A stretch of DNA of 48,820 nucleotides, taken from NCBI GenBank assembly GCA_003222675.1, contig QHWT01000075.1, positions 104,125 through 152,944 of the forward strand. The letters are read 5' to 3'. Shown piece after piece: positions 1 to 8,332 of the stretch (its first letter is position 1; every line of letters begins with the position of its first letter). The translations under genes and the position numbers were made by a program. The notes beneath the pieces were generated by a model that saw only the letters and a list, made by a program, of their open reading frames with translations, had not been told where the DNA came from and searched no databases. The stretch is from Acidobacteriota bacterium (GTDB lineage: Bacteria; Acidobacteriota; Vicinamibacteria; Vicinamibacterales; 2-12-FULL-66-21).

Positions 1-241
1 CGCGCATGACGAGCGACCCGAGCCGCCGCATCTCCTCTTTCAGGAGACCGACGGCATTATCGAGCTTGTCGCCGCGAAAAGAATTGCTGCAGACCAGCTC
101 GGCGAGGCCGTCCGTCTTGTGGACGGCCGTCGGGCGGACCGGGCGCATCTCGTAGAGCGTGACGTGCACGCCGCGCGACACAACCTGCCAGGCAGCTTCG
201 CTGCCCGCGAGCCCGCCGCCGACGATATGAACGCACGGCAT
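1..241 (-). CDS. trmFO: TrmFO, tRNA (uracil-54) methyltransferase, N-terminal part (cut by window edge)
   Basis: The frame read leftwards from the ATG at 241 gives about 80 residues and leaves the window. It opens with [18 protein letters not shown], the FAD-binding GxGxxG dinucleotide fold, followed by YEMRP and a CSNSFRGD stretch, all typical of the TrmFO/Gid family. The family makes 5-methyluridine at position 54 of tRNA using methylene-tetrahydrofolate and FAD. It lies downstream of topA and dprA on the same strand, the dprA-topA-trmFO order known from Firmicutes, which supports the call. The C-terminal part is outside the window. Confidence 0.93.
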   Translation of the reverse strand, partial: MPCVHIVGGGLAGSEAAWQVVSRGVHVTLYEMRPVRPTAVHKTDGLAELVCSNSFRGDKLDNAVGLLKEEMRRLGSLVMR

Positions 242-250
242 CTTGGGATC

Positions 251-344
251 TGGTGATTTGGTGATTTAGTGATTTGGTGATTTGGTGATTCCGGACTCCG
301 TGATTTCACATCACCAATTCATTAAATCACCAACTCACCAAATC
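251..344. repeat. Palindromic island of short GGTGATTT-type repeats
   Basis: The topA-trmFO gap is filled by about five near-identical 9-base words (tggtgattt and variants), a short spacer (ccggactcc), then the complementary words (aaatcacc, caactcacc). The two halves could fold into a long imperfect hairpin in the transcript. No coding capacity is credible here: the frame running through it has a low-complexity [13 protein letters not shown] product. It could act as a terminator or mRNA-processing site between the two genes. Confidence 0.7.
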
Positions 345-346
345 GA

Positions 347-2779
347 CTATGCGGTCGTCAGTTCCTCCGACCGCACGTACGAGCACTCTTCGTTGTTGCA
401 AATCAGCTGACGGCCGTGCCGCTTCGTGATCTTCTCGACCAGGAACGGCGCGCCGCAATCCGGGCACTTCTCCGGCACCGGGCGGTTCCACAGCGTGAAG
501 TCGCAGTCCGGATAGTTCGCGCAGCCGTAGAACACCTTGCCGCGGCGCGACTTTCGTTCGACGATGTCGCCGCCGTCCTTCGGGCAGAGCACGCCCGTGG
601 ACTTCTGCTTCACGTACTTGCACGTCGGATAGTTGCTGCACGCGGTGAACTCGCCGAAGCGTCCCTGCTTCAACACGAGGTTCGACTCGCATTTCGGGCA
701 CTTCTCGTCGAGGATCTGATCCGGCTTCGCGGCCGTCATGCCCTGCTTGGTGGCGATGATCTTCCTGGTGGTCTTGCACTCCGGATAGCCCGTGCAGGCG
801 AGGAACTGGCCAAACCGGCCGCGCTTCATGACCATCGGCTTGCCGCAGTTCTCGCACGTTTCCTCGATCTCCCCCTCGGCACCCGCCTCGGGCGTCTCGA
901 GCTCGCGCGTATTCTCGCACTCGGGATAGCCGCTGCACGCGAGGAACAGTCCGAACTTGCCGGCCTTGATCACCATCGGCTTGCCGCACTTGTCGCACAC
1001 GATCGCCGGATCCGGCTCGTAGCCCTCTTTGAGGTTGAGCATCTCCTTCGCGGCGCGCTTCAGATCCTTCTGGAACTTCTTGTAGAAGCTCGAGAGCGTT
1101 GACTGGTAATCGGAAGACCCCTGCTCGATCTTGTCGAGATCCTCTTCGAGCTCGCGCGTGTAATTGACGTCGAGGATGTCGTCGAATACCGGGCTCAGGA
1201 GCTTCTCGACGAGCATCCGCCCGAGCATCGTGGGCTTGAAGCGCCCGTCGTGCTTGTTCACGTACTCGCGCGCCTGGATGACGCTGATGATCGACGCGTA
1301 CGTGCTCGGACGTCCGATGCCGTTCTCCTCCAGCGCCTTCACCAGCGTGGCTTCGCTGTAGCGTGGAGGAGGCTGCGTAAACTTCTGCTCCGGCCTCAGC
1401 TCGCGCAGTGTGAGCTCGTCGCCCTCGGACAGCGGCGGCAGCAATCCCGCGGCCTCGTCGTCTTCCGCGGACGTCGCATCGGGACCTGGCCCGGTCCGTT
1501 CATCCGCCGCAGGCGCAGACGCTTCCTGGTTGTACACGGCCATCCAGCCCGCGAACTTGGGCACCGATCCTTTCACGCGGAAGAGATACGCCGCAGCCGT
1601 GATGTCGACCGTCGTTTCATCGAACGTCGCCGGCGGCATCTGCGACGCAACGAAACGATTCCAGATCAGTTTATAAAGGTAGTACTGATCGTGCGTCAGC
1701 AGCGCGCGCACCGCGTCGGGCGGGTACTGCATCGATGTCGGACGAATCGCTTCGTGCGCGTCCTGCGCGTCGGCTTTCGCGCGGTAGTAGTTCGGCTTCT
1801 CCGGTACGAAATCCGGACCGTACGTTGCGCCGATGAACTCCCGGGCCTCCGTGAGCGCCTGATCGGCTACGCGCGTCGAATCGGTTCGCATGTAGGTGAT
1901 GAGGCCGACCGATCCTTCGCCCGGCAGCTCCACGCCTTCGTACAGCTGCTGCGCGATCATCATGGTCTTCTTCACCGGGAAGCGCGATGCCTGCTGCAGC
2001 TTGCTCGTGATGAACGGCGGGACCGCACCCTTCTTCCGCTCTTTCGTCGTGACCGACTCGACGACCCAGCGCGCCTGTTTCAGATCGGCAACCGCCTCGG
2101 CGGACTCCGCCTCGTTGGTGATCGTGATGTTCGCGCCGTTCTTCTTGAGGAGCTTCGCGTCGAATTCGGGCGGCACTGGCCCGGCGAGACGCGCGGTGAG
2201 GTTCCAGTACTCTTCCGGTACGAACGCTTCGATCTCGCGCTCGCGATCGCAGACCAGCTTCAGTGCGACCGACTGGACGCGCCCGGCGCTCAAGCCGCGG
2301 CGCACCTTGTCCCACAGCAACGGACTGATTTTGTAACCAACGAGCCGATCCAGGACACGGCGCGCCTGCTGCGCGTCGACCATCTTCTTGTCGATCGTCG
2401 TAGGCTTTTCGAGCGCCGACAGGACGCCCTTCTTGGTGATTTCGTTGAACATCAGGCGGCGGATCTTCTTCCTGTTACCGCTGCCGAGTTCTTCGGCGAG
2501 ATGCCAGCCGATCGCTTCCCCTTCTCGATCGGGGTCGGTCGCGACGAAGATTTCGTCCGCCTTCTTCGCTTCGTCCTTCAGCTCCTTGAGCACTTTCTTA
2601 CGACTGGCGATGACCTCGTACGAAGGTTCGAACCCCTCGTCGACGTCGACGCCGAGTTTGCTCTTGGGCAAATCGCGGACGTGCCCCATCGAGGCGACGA
2701 CCTTGTAGTCCTTCCCGAGATACTTGTTGATGGTCCTTGCCTTGGCCGGCGATTCAACCACCACGAGTGACTTTGCCAT
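347..2779 (-). CDS. topA: DNA topoisomerase I (type IA)
   Basis: This 810-residue protein relaxes negative supercoils by cutting one DNA strand. The N-terminus (SLVVVESPAKARTI) is the TOPRIM domain. The motif RGLSAGRVQSVALKLV and the active-site region TYMRTDSTR follow, with the catalytic tyrosine at about residue 296. The C-terminus carries a row of zinc-ribbon repeats of the CxxC...CxxYPxC type (CDKCG, CENCG, CPKCE, CPKDG, CPDCG). The fourth lacks its second cysteine (CPKD), a variant common in this family. Length is normal. The gene starts 31 bases after dprA ends and is probably co-transcribed with dprA and trmFO. Confidence 0.98.
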   Translation of the reverse strand: MAKSLVVVESPAKARTINKYLGKDYKVVASMGHVRDLPKSKLGVDVDEGFEPSYEVIASRKKVLKELKDEAKKADEIFVATDPDREGEAIGWHLAEELGSGNRKKIRRLMFNEITKKGVLSALEKPTTIDKKMVDAQQARRVLDRLVGYKISPLLWDKVRRGLSAGRVQSVALKLVCDREREIEAFVPEEYWNLTARLAGPVPPEFDAKLLKKNGANITITNEAESAEAVADLKQARWVVESVTTKERKKGAVPPFITSKLQQASRFPVKKTMMIAQQLYEGVELPGEGSVGLITYMRTDSTRVADQALTEAREFIGATYGPDFVPEKPNYYRAKADAQDAHEAIRPTSMQYPPDAVRALLTHDQYYLYKLIWNRFVASQMPPATFDETTVDITAAAYLFRVKGSVPKFAGWMAVYNQEASAPAADERTGPGPDATSAEDDEAAGLLPPLSEGDELTLRELRPEQKFTQPPPRYSEATLVKALEENGIGRPSTYASIISVIQAREYVNKHDGRFKPTMLGRMLVEKLLSPVFDDILDVNYTRELEEDLDKIEQGSSDYQSTLSSFYKKFQKDLKRAAKEMLNLKEGYEPDPAIVCDKCGKPMVIKAGKFGLFLACSGYPECENTRELETPEAGAEGEIEETCENCGKPMVMKRGRFGQFLACTGYPECKTTRKIIATKQGMTAAKPDQILDEKCPKCESNLVLKQGRFGEFTACSNYPTCKYVKQKSTGVLCPKDGGDIVERKSRRGKVFYGCANYPDCDFTLWNRPVPEKCPDCGAPFLVEKITKRHGRQLICNNEECSYVRSEELTTA

Positions 2780-2810
2780 ATCGTTTCTTTTCCGATGCCG
2801 GATCCTGACC

Positions 2811-3917
2811 TCAAGACCGCGGCTGAGACCCCAACCTACATATACCGTAGCGCCCTCCGGCCATCCTTACCAGCCGTCCCCGCATTTCCCATTCCGTCAG
2901 ACGGGCCAGCAGGCGGGGCCCTGGAAGGCCGAAAATTGTCGTCAGCGTGTCGATGTCGTAAGTCTCGCCGAGCGTCAGCTTGTCGAGCAAAGGGTCTGAT
3001 TTCAATAAGTTAACTGATTCAACCGGCCGCCCGGCGGCTGCCGGCCAGCCTAGCCCTTCCAAGATATCGTCCGCTGTTTCGACGACCTTCGCGCCGTCCT
3101 TCAGCAGCGCGTGCGATCCGCGGTTTCGTCCGCTGAGGATGCTCCCGGGCACCGCCAGGACGTCGCGCCCCTGTTCCAGGGCGCACCGCGCGGTGATGAG
3201 CGAGCCGCTCTTTTCCGATGCTTCGACGACAACGACGGCCAGGGAGATCCCACTGATGAGGCGATTCCGCAGCGGGAAATGCTCCGGAAGGGGGGCCGAG
3301 CCGGGGCCTAGCTCGCTCACCAAAGCGCCTGTCTCACAGATACTTACGGCGAGATCCCGGTGTTCGCGCGGATAAATATTATCTGGGCCGGAGCCCAGCA
3401 CCGCAACGGTGGCTCCTCCGGCCCTGAGACACCCGCGGTGAGCAGCGCCGTCGGCGCCGCGCGCCAGGCCGCTGACGACCACCAGGCCGCGATCCGCCAG
3501 TTCGCCGGCCAGCCGCGCCGCCACTTCCAGCGCGTATGGGCTGGCTGCACGGGAACCTACAACCGCCACGGCCGGGCGCGAGAGCGCTTCCTGGCTGCCA
3601 CGCATCCACAAAACCGGCGGCGGATCCGGGATGGCGCGCAGTAGCGGCGGGTAACCGCCTTCGTCGTAACGGATGGGCGCAATTCCAACCGCGGCCGCCC
3701 CAGCGAGCAGCGCCGCCGCGGACCCTCGCGCCTCTTCTGCGAGCGAACGAACATCGCCGTCGGGGGCGCAGATGGAGATCACGTGCTCGAGCGTGACCGC
3801 GCCGCTGGAATGCTCGCGCAATTCCTTGAAAACGGCAGCGGCGCGAGCACGACTGATGCCAGGGAGGATCGAGAGGGCAACCGCAGACCGGAGATCCATC
3901 GCGCGCTCTTCAGCCAT
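2811..3917 (-). CDS. dprA: DprA, DNA-processing protein
   Basis: This 368-residue cytoplasmic protein belongs to the DprA/Smf family, which loads RecA on incoming single-stranded DNA during natural transformation. An N-terminal helix-hairpin-helix-like region (about 1-60) is followed by the Rossmann-like core with VVGSRAASPYA, VVVSGLARGADGAAH, VLGSGPDNIYP and the EASEKSGSLITA and GRDVLAVPGS blocks. A C-terminal winged-helix domain (about 305-365) ends it. A second ATG six codons downstream (3899) could also be the start. It is first in the dprA-topA-trmFO row. With comF elsewhere in the window it hints at competence genes, though both families are widespread. Confidence 0.96.
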   Translation of the reverse strand: MAEERAMDLRSAVALSILPGISRARAAAVFKELREHSSGAVTLEHVISICAPDGDVRSLAEEARGSAAALLAGAAAVGIAPIRYDEGGYPPLLRAIPDPPPVLWMRGSQEALSRPAVAVVGSRAASPYALEVAARLAGELADRGLVVVSGLARGADGAAHRGCLRAGGATVAVLGSGPDNIYPREHRDLAVSICETGALVSELGPGSAPLPEHFPLRNRLISGISLAVVVVEASEKSGSLITARCALEQGRDVLAVPGSILSGRNRGSHALLKDGAKVVETADDILEGLGWPAAAGRPVESVNLLKSDPLLDKLTLGETYDIDTLTTIFGLPGPRLLARLTEWEMRGRLVRMAGGRYGICRLGSQPRS

Positions 3918-4128
3918 CGCGCGACGGACGGGCCCAAAAAACCCAAAGGGCCGTGCGCGACTGCAAAGCAGGCGGCCCGACCCCTCTGTCCTTATTATAG
4001 GCCTCGGTTGTCTCCGGACGCAAACGCCATCCTTACGCAGTGCGTCCGACCCTTACAAAATGCGGCCGTGATTTCCGGGGGTTTTTCCAGCGATGCGGAC
4101 GCGTTGCGCGTGGTACGTGCATTGCTGG

Positions 4129-4134
4129 TATAGT
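4129..4134 (+). promoter_or_regulatory. Candidate extended -10 promoter element for the TPR gene
   Basis: The sequence TGGTATAGT at 4126-4134 contains a TATAGT hexamer preceded by the TGn extension typical of extended -10 promoters. The predicted start of transcription (about 4141) lies only a few bases before the ATG at 4148, so the message would have almost no leader. There is no convincing -35 box at 17 bases. This is a sequence match only. Confidence 0.4.
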
Positions 4135-4147
4135 GGGCCACAAATTC

Positions 4148-4501
4148 ATGCGGCGACAGCTTTTGGCGTGCGGCATCACGGTTCTGCTCTTCGCTCCTGC
4201 TGCGCTCGCGAACGAACGATCGGATGCGAAGACGCAGGTCGAGTTCGGCATCAAGGTCGCGCAGAACGGACTCTGGAACGAGGCGCTGTATCGCTGGCAG
4301 AAGGCGGTGCAGCTCGATCCGACTTACGCCGCCGCGTGGAACAATCTGGCGATCGCGTTCGAACACGAGGGACGTTTCGAGGAAGCGAACCAGGCGTACG
4401 AAAAGGCGCTGCAGCTCGATCCGAAGAACCTCCTCATTCGTCAGAATTTCGATCTCTTCAAAGAAATCAATGACCGCACGAAGCGCCGGCGCGCTCGCTA
4501 G
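4148..4501 (+). CDS. Secreted TPR-repeat protein
   Basis: From the ATG at 4148 the product has 117 residues. MRRQLLACGITVLLFAPAALA is a clear signal peptide, so this start is preferred over an in-frame start about 100 bases upstream. The mature part holds about two tetratricopeptide repeats (WNEALYRWQKAVQLDPTYAA and EEANQAYEKALQLDPKNL). A basic tail (RTKRRRAR) ends it. TPRs usually mediate protein contacts; here the location is periplasmic. The gene overlaps the next one by 32 bases, so the two are probably translated together. No specific partner is evident beyond the adjacent lipoprotein. Confidence 0.8.
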   Translation: MRRQLLACGITVLLFAPAALANERSDAKTQVEFGIKVAQNGLWNEALYRWQKAVQLDPTYAAAWNNLAIAFEHEGRFEEANQAYEKALQLDPKNLLIRQNFDLFKEINDRTKRRRAR

Positions 4502-5318
4502 TCTCGTCGTCCTCGGCGCCTTCGCGATTGCGGGGTGCTCGGGGTTCTACGAGATTCCGATTGAAACCCCGATCCAGCCAAAGATGGACGTGACCGGCTT
4601 CCAGCGCGTGCTGGTGGCCGGATTCGTCAGCGGGGGCACCGAAGACGTCGATGCGAATCTCGAGACCGTGCGGCTTCTGCGCAGCCAGCTGCGCACAAAA
4701 TCGCCGCTGCGCGTGATTGAAGCCGACGTGCTGCCGCTCGCGGAGATCGCAGTCGAGCAAAGCAATCAGAACCGAGAGCACTCTCCGACAAACGGTTCGA
4801 CCGACGGCATCCAGGCGGTCTCGCAGTTGCCGGGCGGTGCTTCGGCGTCCACGCCGGCGGCCGCGGCGGATCCCAAGGAACCAAAGATCAAGAACGACAA
4901 GGATCTGCAGAAGTACGACAAGATCTTCGCGGACGTCGCGTACTGGAAGAAGCTCGGCGAAGAGTACCAGAACCCGCTGATCGTCACCGGGACCGTGCTC
5001 TTCACGCCGCATCAGCAGGCCGGCTTCGTCACGCAGAACCGCGAAGTGTATGACTCCTTCGGCCGCCGCAGTGTCATTCCCATGCGCACGTACATGGAGC
5101 GCAAGGGTTTCATCCTCGAGCCGCGGTTCATCTTCATCGACGGCCGGACCGGCGCGACGTTGTATTCGGAAAAATTCCGCGAGGAAGTGCTCTACAACGC
5201 GCAGCAGAATACGCCCGCGCTCTCGTCCTACTTCGAGCTGATGGACCGGCTGATGCCGAGCTTTCTCAGCACGCTGAGCGCCCAGAAAATCCGCGGCACG
5301 CGGGTGTTGCTGAAGTAG
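4470..5318 (+). CDS. Lipoprotein of unknown function
   Basis: The start ATG at 4470 lies inside the 3' end of the TPR gene. The first residues, MTARSAGALASLVVLGAFA followed by IAGC, form a lipoprotein signal with the lipid-modified cysteine at about residue 23. The 282-residue product then has a beta-strand-like stretch (FQRVLVAGFVSGG) recalling lipoproteins that build a nucleotide-like or CsgG/GNA1162-like fold. A low-complexity insert near the middle is rich in A, P and S. A later stretch reads LIVTGTVLFTP. I do not recognise the family with certainty. Together with the preceding TPR protein it probably forms a small envelope module. Confidence 0.7.
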   Translation: MTARSAGALASLVVLGAFAIAGCSGFYEIPIETPIQPKMDVTGFQRVLVAGFVSGGTEDVDANLETVRLLRSQLRTKSPLRVIEADVLPLAEIAVEQSNQNREHSPTNGSTDGIQAVSQLPGGASASTPAAAADPKEPKIKNDKDLQKYDKIFADVAYWKKLGEEYQNPLIVTGTVLFTPHQQAGFVTQNREVYDSFGRRSVIPMRTYMERKGFILEPRFIFIDGRTGATLYSEKFREEVLYNAQQNTPALSSYFELMDRLMPSFLSTLSAQKIRGTRVLLK

Positions 5319-5385
5319 GCCTCAGCCTTCAGATCTCAGGGATCCTGAAGCCCGAAGCCTGAAGCCCCAGAGCCGAAGCCCGAGT
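5319..5385. repeat. Degenerate GAAGCC/TCAGG micro-repeat
   Basis: After the lipoprotein gene the sequence runs through overlapping words such as cctgaagcc, cgaagcc and tcaggg. It is low in complexity and non-coding. Similar word salads lie at 14833-14925 and 22977-23056. It separates the lipoprotein gene from the ribosomal-protein promoter. Confidence 0.5.
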
Positions 5386-5394
5386 CCCGCGCGG

Positions 5395-5423
5395 TTTACA
5401 CACCCCTAACTCCGTGTTAATCT
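5395..5423 (+). promoter_or_regulatory. Sigma-70-type promoter of the rplU operon
   Basis: TTTACA at 5395-5400 and TAATCT at 5418-5423 are separated by exactly 17 bases, a good housekeeping promoter. It is followed by a purine-rich ribosome-binding site (aaggag, about 5443-5449) and the GTG start of rplU at 5459. Confidence 0.65.
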
Positions 5424-5458
5424 AGAGTTTTGCCTCCCCCATCAAGGAGACGGTAGAG

Positions 5459-5773
5459 GTGTTCGCAATCATTCAGAGCGGCGGCCGCCAGGTGAAAGTC
5501 ACCCCGGGCGCGGTGATCGAGGTGGACCGTTTCGATGCTCAGCCGGGCGACGAGGTCAGTATCGATCGCGTGCTGTTCCTCGAAAAGGACGGCGGCGAAG
5601 TGCTCACAGGTTCGCCGTACGTGGCCGACGTGAGAGTGCTGGGGATAGTCGACGGCGAGTCGCGCGGCCCGAAGATCCGCGTGTTCAAAAAGAAGCGCCG
5701 CAAAGGCATGCGCCGGACGAAGGGGCATCGCAGCACGTTCACGCGCGTCCGCATCAAGGATATTCAGGTGTAG
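5459..5773 (+). CDS. rplU: 50S ribosomal protein L21
   Basis: The product has 104 residues, the normal length for bL21. It starts FAIIQSGGRQVKV and ends with the basic KKKRRKGMRRTKGHRS segment and TRVRIKDI, the family signature. The start codon is GTG, set by an AAGGAG site a few bases upstream. bL21 binds 23S rRNA in the large subunit. It leads the classical rplU-rpmA-obgE order. Confidence 0.98.
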   Translation: MFAIIQSGGRQVKVTPGAVIEVDRFDAQPGDEVSIDRVLFLEKDGGEVLTGSPYVADVRVLGIVDGESRGPKIRVFKKKRRKGMRRTKGHRSTFTRVRIKDIQV

Positions 5774-5774
5774 C

Positions 5775-5792
5775 GTCCGGCTTCAGCCGGAC
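5775..5792. repeat. Perfect 7-bp hairpin between rplU and rpmA
   Basis: GTCCGGC (5775-5781), loop TTCA, then GCCGGAC (5786-5792) form a perfect hairpin just after the rplU stop. There is no U-run, so it is not an obvious intrinsic terminator. It shares the GTAGCG lead-in with the hairpin after rpmA, which suggests a dispersed REP-like element. Confidence 0.6.
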
Positions 5793-5803
5793 AGGTCAGC
5801 ATC

Positions 5804-6073
5804 ATGGCTCATAAAAAAGGTCAGGGCAGCTCCCGCAACGGGCGCGACAGCAACTCGCAGCGCCTCGGCGTCAAGCGCTTCGACGGCAACATCGTCACGG
5901 GCGGCTCGATACTGGTGCGGCAGCGTGGCCGCCGGTTCCGTCCGGGCATCAACGTCGGCCTCGGCAAGGACGATACGTTGTTTGCGAAGATTGATGGCCG
6001 CGTGAAGTTCACCGATCACGGCGCGCGCGGTCGCGTGATCTCCGTTCATCCGCTCGACGCGCCGAGCGCCTGA
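5804..6073 (+). CDS. rpmA: 50S ribosomal protein L27
   Basis: The 89-residue product starts [20 protein letters not shown], the N-terminal arm of bL27 that reaches the peptidyl-transferase centre. [10 protein letters not shown] and [15 protein letters not shown] follow, both family signatures. There is no N-terminal cleavage extension of the Firmicutes kind. It lies 30 bases after rplU and 42 bases before obgE, with a small hairpin in each gap. Confidence 0.98.
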   Translation: MAHKKGQGSSRNGRDSNSQRLGVKRFDGNIVTGGSILVRQRGRRFRPGINVGLGKDDTLFAKIDGRVKFTDHGARGRVISVHPLDAPSA

Positions 6074-6081
6074 AACCGTAG

Positions 6082-6103
6082 CGCCGGGTCCTGAGGCCCG
6101 GCG
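6082..6103. repeat. GC hairpin between rpmA and obgE
   Basis: CGCCGGG (6082-6088) and CCCGGCG (6097-6103) pair perfectly across an 8-base loop. The preceding GTAG matches the lead-in of the hairpin at 5775-5792, so the two look like members of one REP-like family inserted in successive gaps of a ribosomal operon. Confidence 0.55.
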
Positions 6104-6115
6104 TCGGCGACCTGC

Positions 6116-7198
6116 ATGTTCGTCGACGAAGTCGAGATACATATCGCGGCGGGCCACGGCGGCCGTGGCGCGATGAGTTTCCGCCGCGAAAAATTCGTGC
6201 CCCGCGGGGGCCCGAACGGCGGCGACGGAGGACCAGGCGGGCACGTCTACCTCGTCGCAAATCCCAATCTCAATACCCTCCTCAATTTCCGCTTCCAGAA
6301 AGAATTCTCGGCCGGCCGCGGTGCGCACGGCGAAGGGTCGAATCGCACGGGACGCAGCGGCAACGACATCACGCTCGAAGTCCCCGTCGGCACGGTGGTA
6401 TTCGAACGGCAGGGTATGGACTTGGTCCAGGTCGCAGACCTGACGCATGCGGACGAGCGCGTGCTGATCGCGAAGGGCGGCCTCGGCGGCCGCGGCAATG
6501 CGACGTTCGCCACGTCGACCAATCGCGCTCCGCGGAGAGTCGAGCCGGGACTACCTGGAGAGGAGAAGGATCTCCGGCTGCACTTGAAGCTCCTCGCCGA
6601 TGTCGGCCTGGTCGGGTACCCGAACGCCGGCAAGTCCACTCTCATCTCGCGCATCAGCGCGGCAAAGCCGAAAATCGCGGACTATCCATTCACGACGCTC
6701 GCGCCGAATCTTGGCGTGGTGAGTCTCAGCGACCATCGCACGTTTGTCGTCGCCGACGTTCCGGGGTTAATCGAAGGAGCGCATCGGGGCAGCGGACTGG
6801 GGCATCGATTCCTCAGTCACCTGGAACGCACCAAGGTGCTCGTGCACCTCGTGGACGTGTCGTCAGCGTCGGGACGCGATCCCGTAGACGACTTCGAAAT
6901 CATCTCGCGCGAGCTTGCGCTGTTCCCGGGGCGCGACGCGTCCGGCGAGCGCCTGCAGGACAAGCCGCTGATTGCCGCCGCGAACAAGATCGATGCGCTC
7001 GACGATCCGTCGCGCCTGGAGCGCCTCACGGAGCATTTGCGGCAGAAGGGCGTTCCGCTTTACGCTGTTTCAGCCGCCACGGGAGACGGGTTGCCCGCGC
7101 TTCTCGAGGCCATGTGGAAACAGGTAAACGCCCGGCAGACCACCGCTCTCGAATCCCGGACCTCGGAACTCGACCCTCGAACCTCGGAACACGCGTGA
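6116..7198 (+). CDS. obgE: Obg-family GTPase (ribosome assembly)
   Basis: This 360-residue GTPase acts in 50S ribosome maturation. The glycine-rich Obg fold occupies about residues 1-158 ([32 protein letters not shown]). The G domain follows with [10 protein letters not shown] (G1), [17 protein letters not shown] (G3) and the NKID motif (G4). The C-terminus is short and low in complexity ([17 protein letters not shown]), encoded by repeated tcgaacctcggaa-like words, so it may be repeat-derived. It lies in the rplU-rpmA-obgE-nadD-rsfS group and its TGA overlaps the nadD GTG. Confidence 0.97.
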   Translation: MFVDEVEIHIAAGHGGRGAMSFRREKFVPRGGPNGGDGGPGGHVYLVANPNLNTLLNFRFQKEFSAGRGAHGEGSNRTGRSGNDITLEVPVGTVVFERQGMDLVQVADLTHADERVLIAKGGLGGRGNATFATSTNRAPRRVEPGLPGEEKDLRLHLKLLADVGLVGYPNAGKSTLISRISAAKPKIADYPFTTLAPNLGVVSLSDHRTFVVADVPGLIEGAHRGSGLGHRFLSHLERTKVLVHLVDVSSASGRDPVDDFEIISRELALFPGRDASGERLQDKPLIAAANKIDALDDPSRLERLTEHLRQKGVPLYAVSAATGDGLPALLEAMWKQVNARQTTALESRTSELDPRTSEHA

Positions 7199-7905
7199 AC
7201 AGAAGGATCGGCATCCTGGGCGGCACGCTCGATCCGATTCATTGCGGGCATCTCGAGGCGGCGATTGCCGCGCGCGACGCGCTGCAGCTCACCGAGGTGC
7301 GGATCCTCCCCTCGCGGGTACCCCCGCATCGCGCCGTCCAACCGGTCGCGTCTTCCTTTCATCGATTTGCGATGGCTGCACTCGCGGTCAACGGCATCGA
7401 TGGGCTGGTGGCCAGCGATGCCGAGCTCTGCGTGTCTGGCCCGTCCTACACCGCGGATACCCTGGATCGCATGCGCGGCAGCGGCATTGATGGATTGCAG
7501 ATCTTCTTCATCACCGGCGCCGATGCGTTTGCAGAAATCGCGACGTGGCACCGCTATCCCGAAGTGCTCGACCTCGCTCACTTCGTGGTGGTGTCTCGGC
7601 CGGGACACGCGATGAACGACATGCGGCGGGGCCTGCCCGCTCTGTCGTCGCGAATGCGTTCCGCCGGCGAGGTGATGCGCTCCGGCGCCTCCACGCTCGG
7701 ACATCCCTCGATTCTTCTCGTCGAAACCTCGACTCCGGATGTGTCTTCGACGAGCATTCGCGAGCGGCTCCGGCTGGGGGAAACCGTCAACGGCCTGGTG
7801 CCGCGCGCGGTCGAACGTCATATCCATCAGCACGGGCTGTATCGCGGGAACGTCCGCGCACAGGCGGACATGAGGACGGCAGATCAGTTGCATGGCGAAG
7901 ACTGA
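7195..7905 (+). CDS. nadD: Nicotinate-nucleotide adenylyltransferase
   Basis: From the GTG at 7195, which overlaps the obgE stop (GTGA), the product has 236 residues. It opens [17 protein letters not shown], the nucleotidyltransferase HxGH-type motif, and ends with [13 protein letters not shown], the conserved C-terminal block of Nad[22 protein letters not shown] is also typical. The enzyme makes nicotinic acid adenine dinucleotide from NaMN and ATP in NAD synthesis. A longer start at 7114 would put it deep inside obgE and is less likely. Confidence 0.95.
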   Translation: MNRRIGILGGTLDPIHCGHLEAAIAARDALQLTEVRILPSRVPPHRAVQPVASSFHRFAMAALAVNGIDGLVASDAELCVSGPSYTADTLDRMRGSGIDGLQIFFITGADAFAEIATWHRYPEVLDLAHFVVVSRPGHAMNDMRRGLPALSSRMRSAGEVMRSGASTLGHPSILLVETSTPDVSSTSIRERLRLGETVNGLVPRAVERHIHQHGLYRGNVRAQADMRTADQLHGED

Positions 7906-8332
7906 AAAGCGGCGTACCGCCACGGGCAAGCAGCCCGCGGGCTCGGCTCAGAAGAGGCTCACCGGCGACATCGCAAAGGCGGTTCGCGCGGCGCTGGACA
8001 AGAAGGCAGGCGAGGTCGTGGTGCTCGACCTTCGACACACGCCGGCATTTACGGACTTCTTCCTTCTGTGCTCGGGACAGAACGCGCGGCAGGTGCACGC
8101 GATTGCGGATGCGGTCGAAGAAACGTTGAAGACCGCGAAGCTCAGGCCCGCGCATATCGAAGGGTACGACCGGGCCGAATGGATCCTGATGGATTACTTC
8201 ACATTCATCGTGCACATCTTCACGCCGCAGACCCGCGCGTTCTATTCGCTCGAACGGCTGTGGGGGGACGCAGAGCGGATCGACGTGTCGGACGACCCGA
8301 AAGCCGACGCGGGAGGCGCCGTACGGCCGTGA
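7892..8332 (+). CDS. rsfS: Ribosomal silencing factor RsfS
   Basis: The 146-residue product belongs to the RsfS/Iojap family, which binds L14 and blocks subunit joining during starvation. The diagnostic core is VVVLDLRHTPAFTDFFLLCSG followed by ARQVHAIADAVEE, GYDRAEWILMDYFTFIVHIF and YSLERLWGDA. A basic, lysine-rich leader of about 25 residues precedes the domain. It overlaps nadD by 14 bases and its stop overlaps the next gene's GTG, so the row is translationally coupled. Confidence 0.96.
   Translation: MAKTEKRRTATGKQPAGSAQKRLTGDIAKAVRAALDKKAGEVVVLDLRHTPAFTDFFLLCSGQNARQVHAIADAVEETLKTAKLRPAHIEGYDRAEWILMDYFTFIVHIFTPQTRAFYSLERLWGDAERIDVSDDPKADAGGAVRP

Noticed and set aside
1250-2770. 506-codon plus-strand ORF
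   Set aside because: It lies opposite topA and has the same Arg/His/Leu-rich shadow composition.
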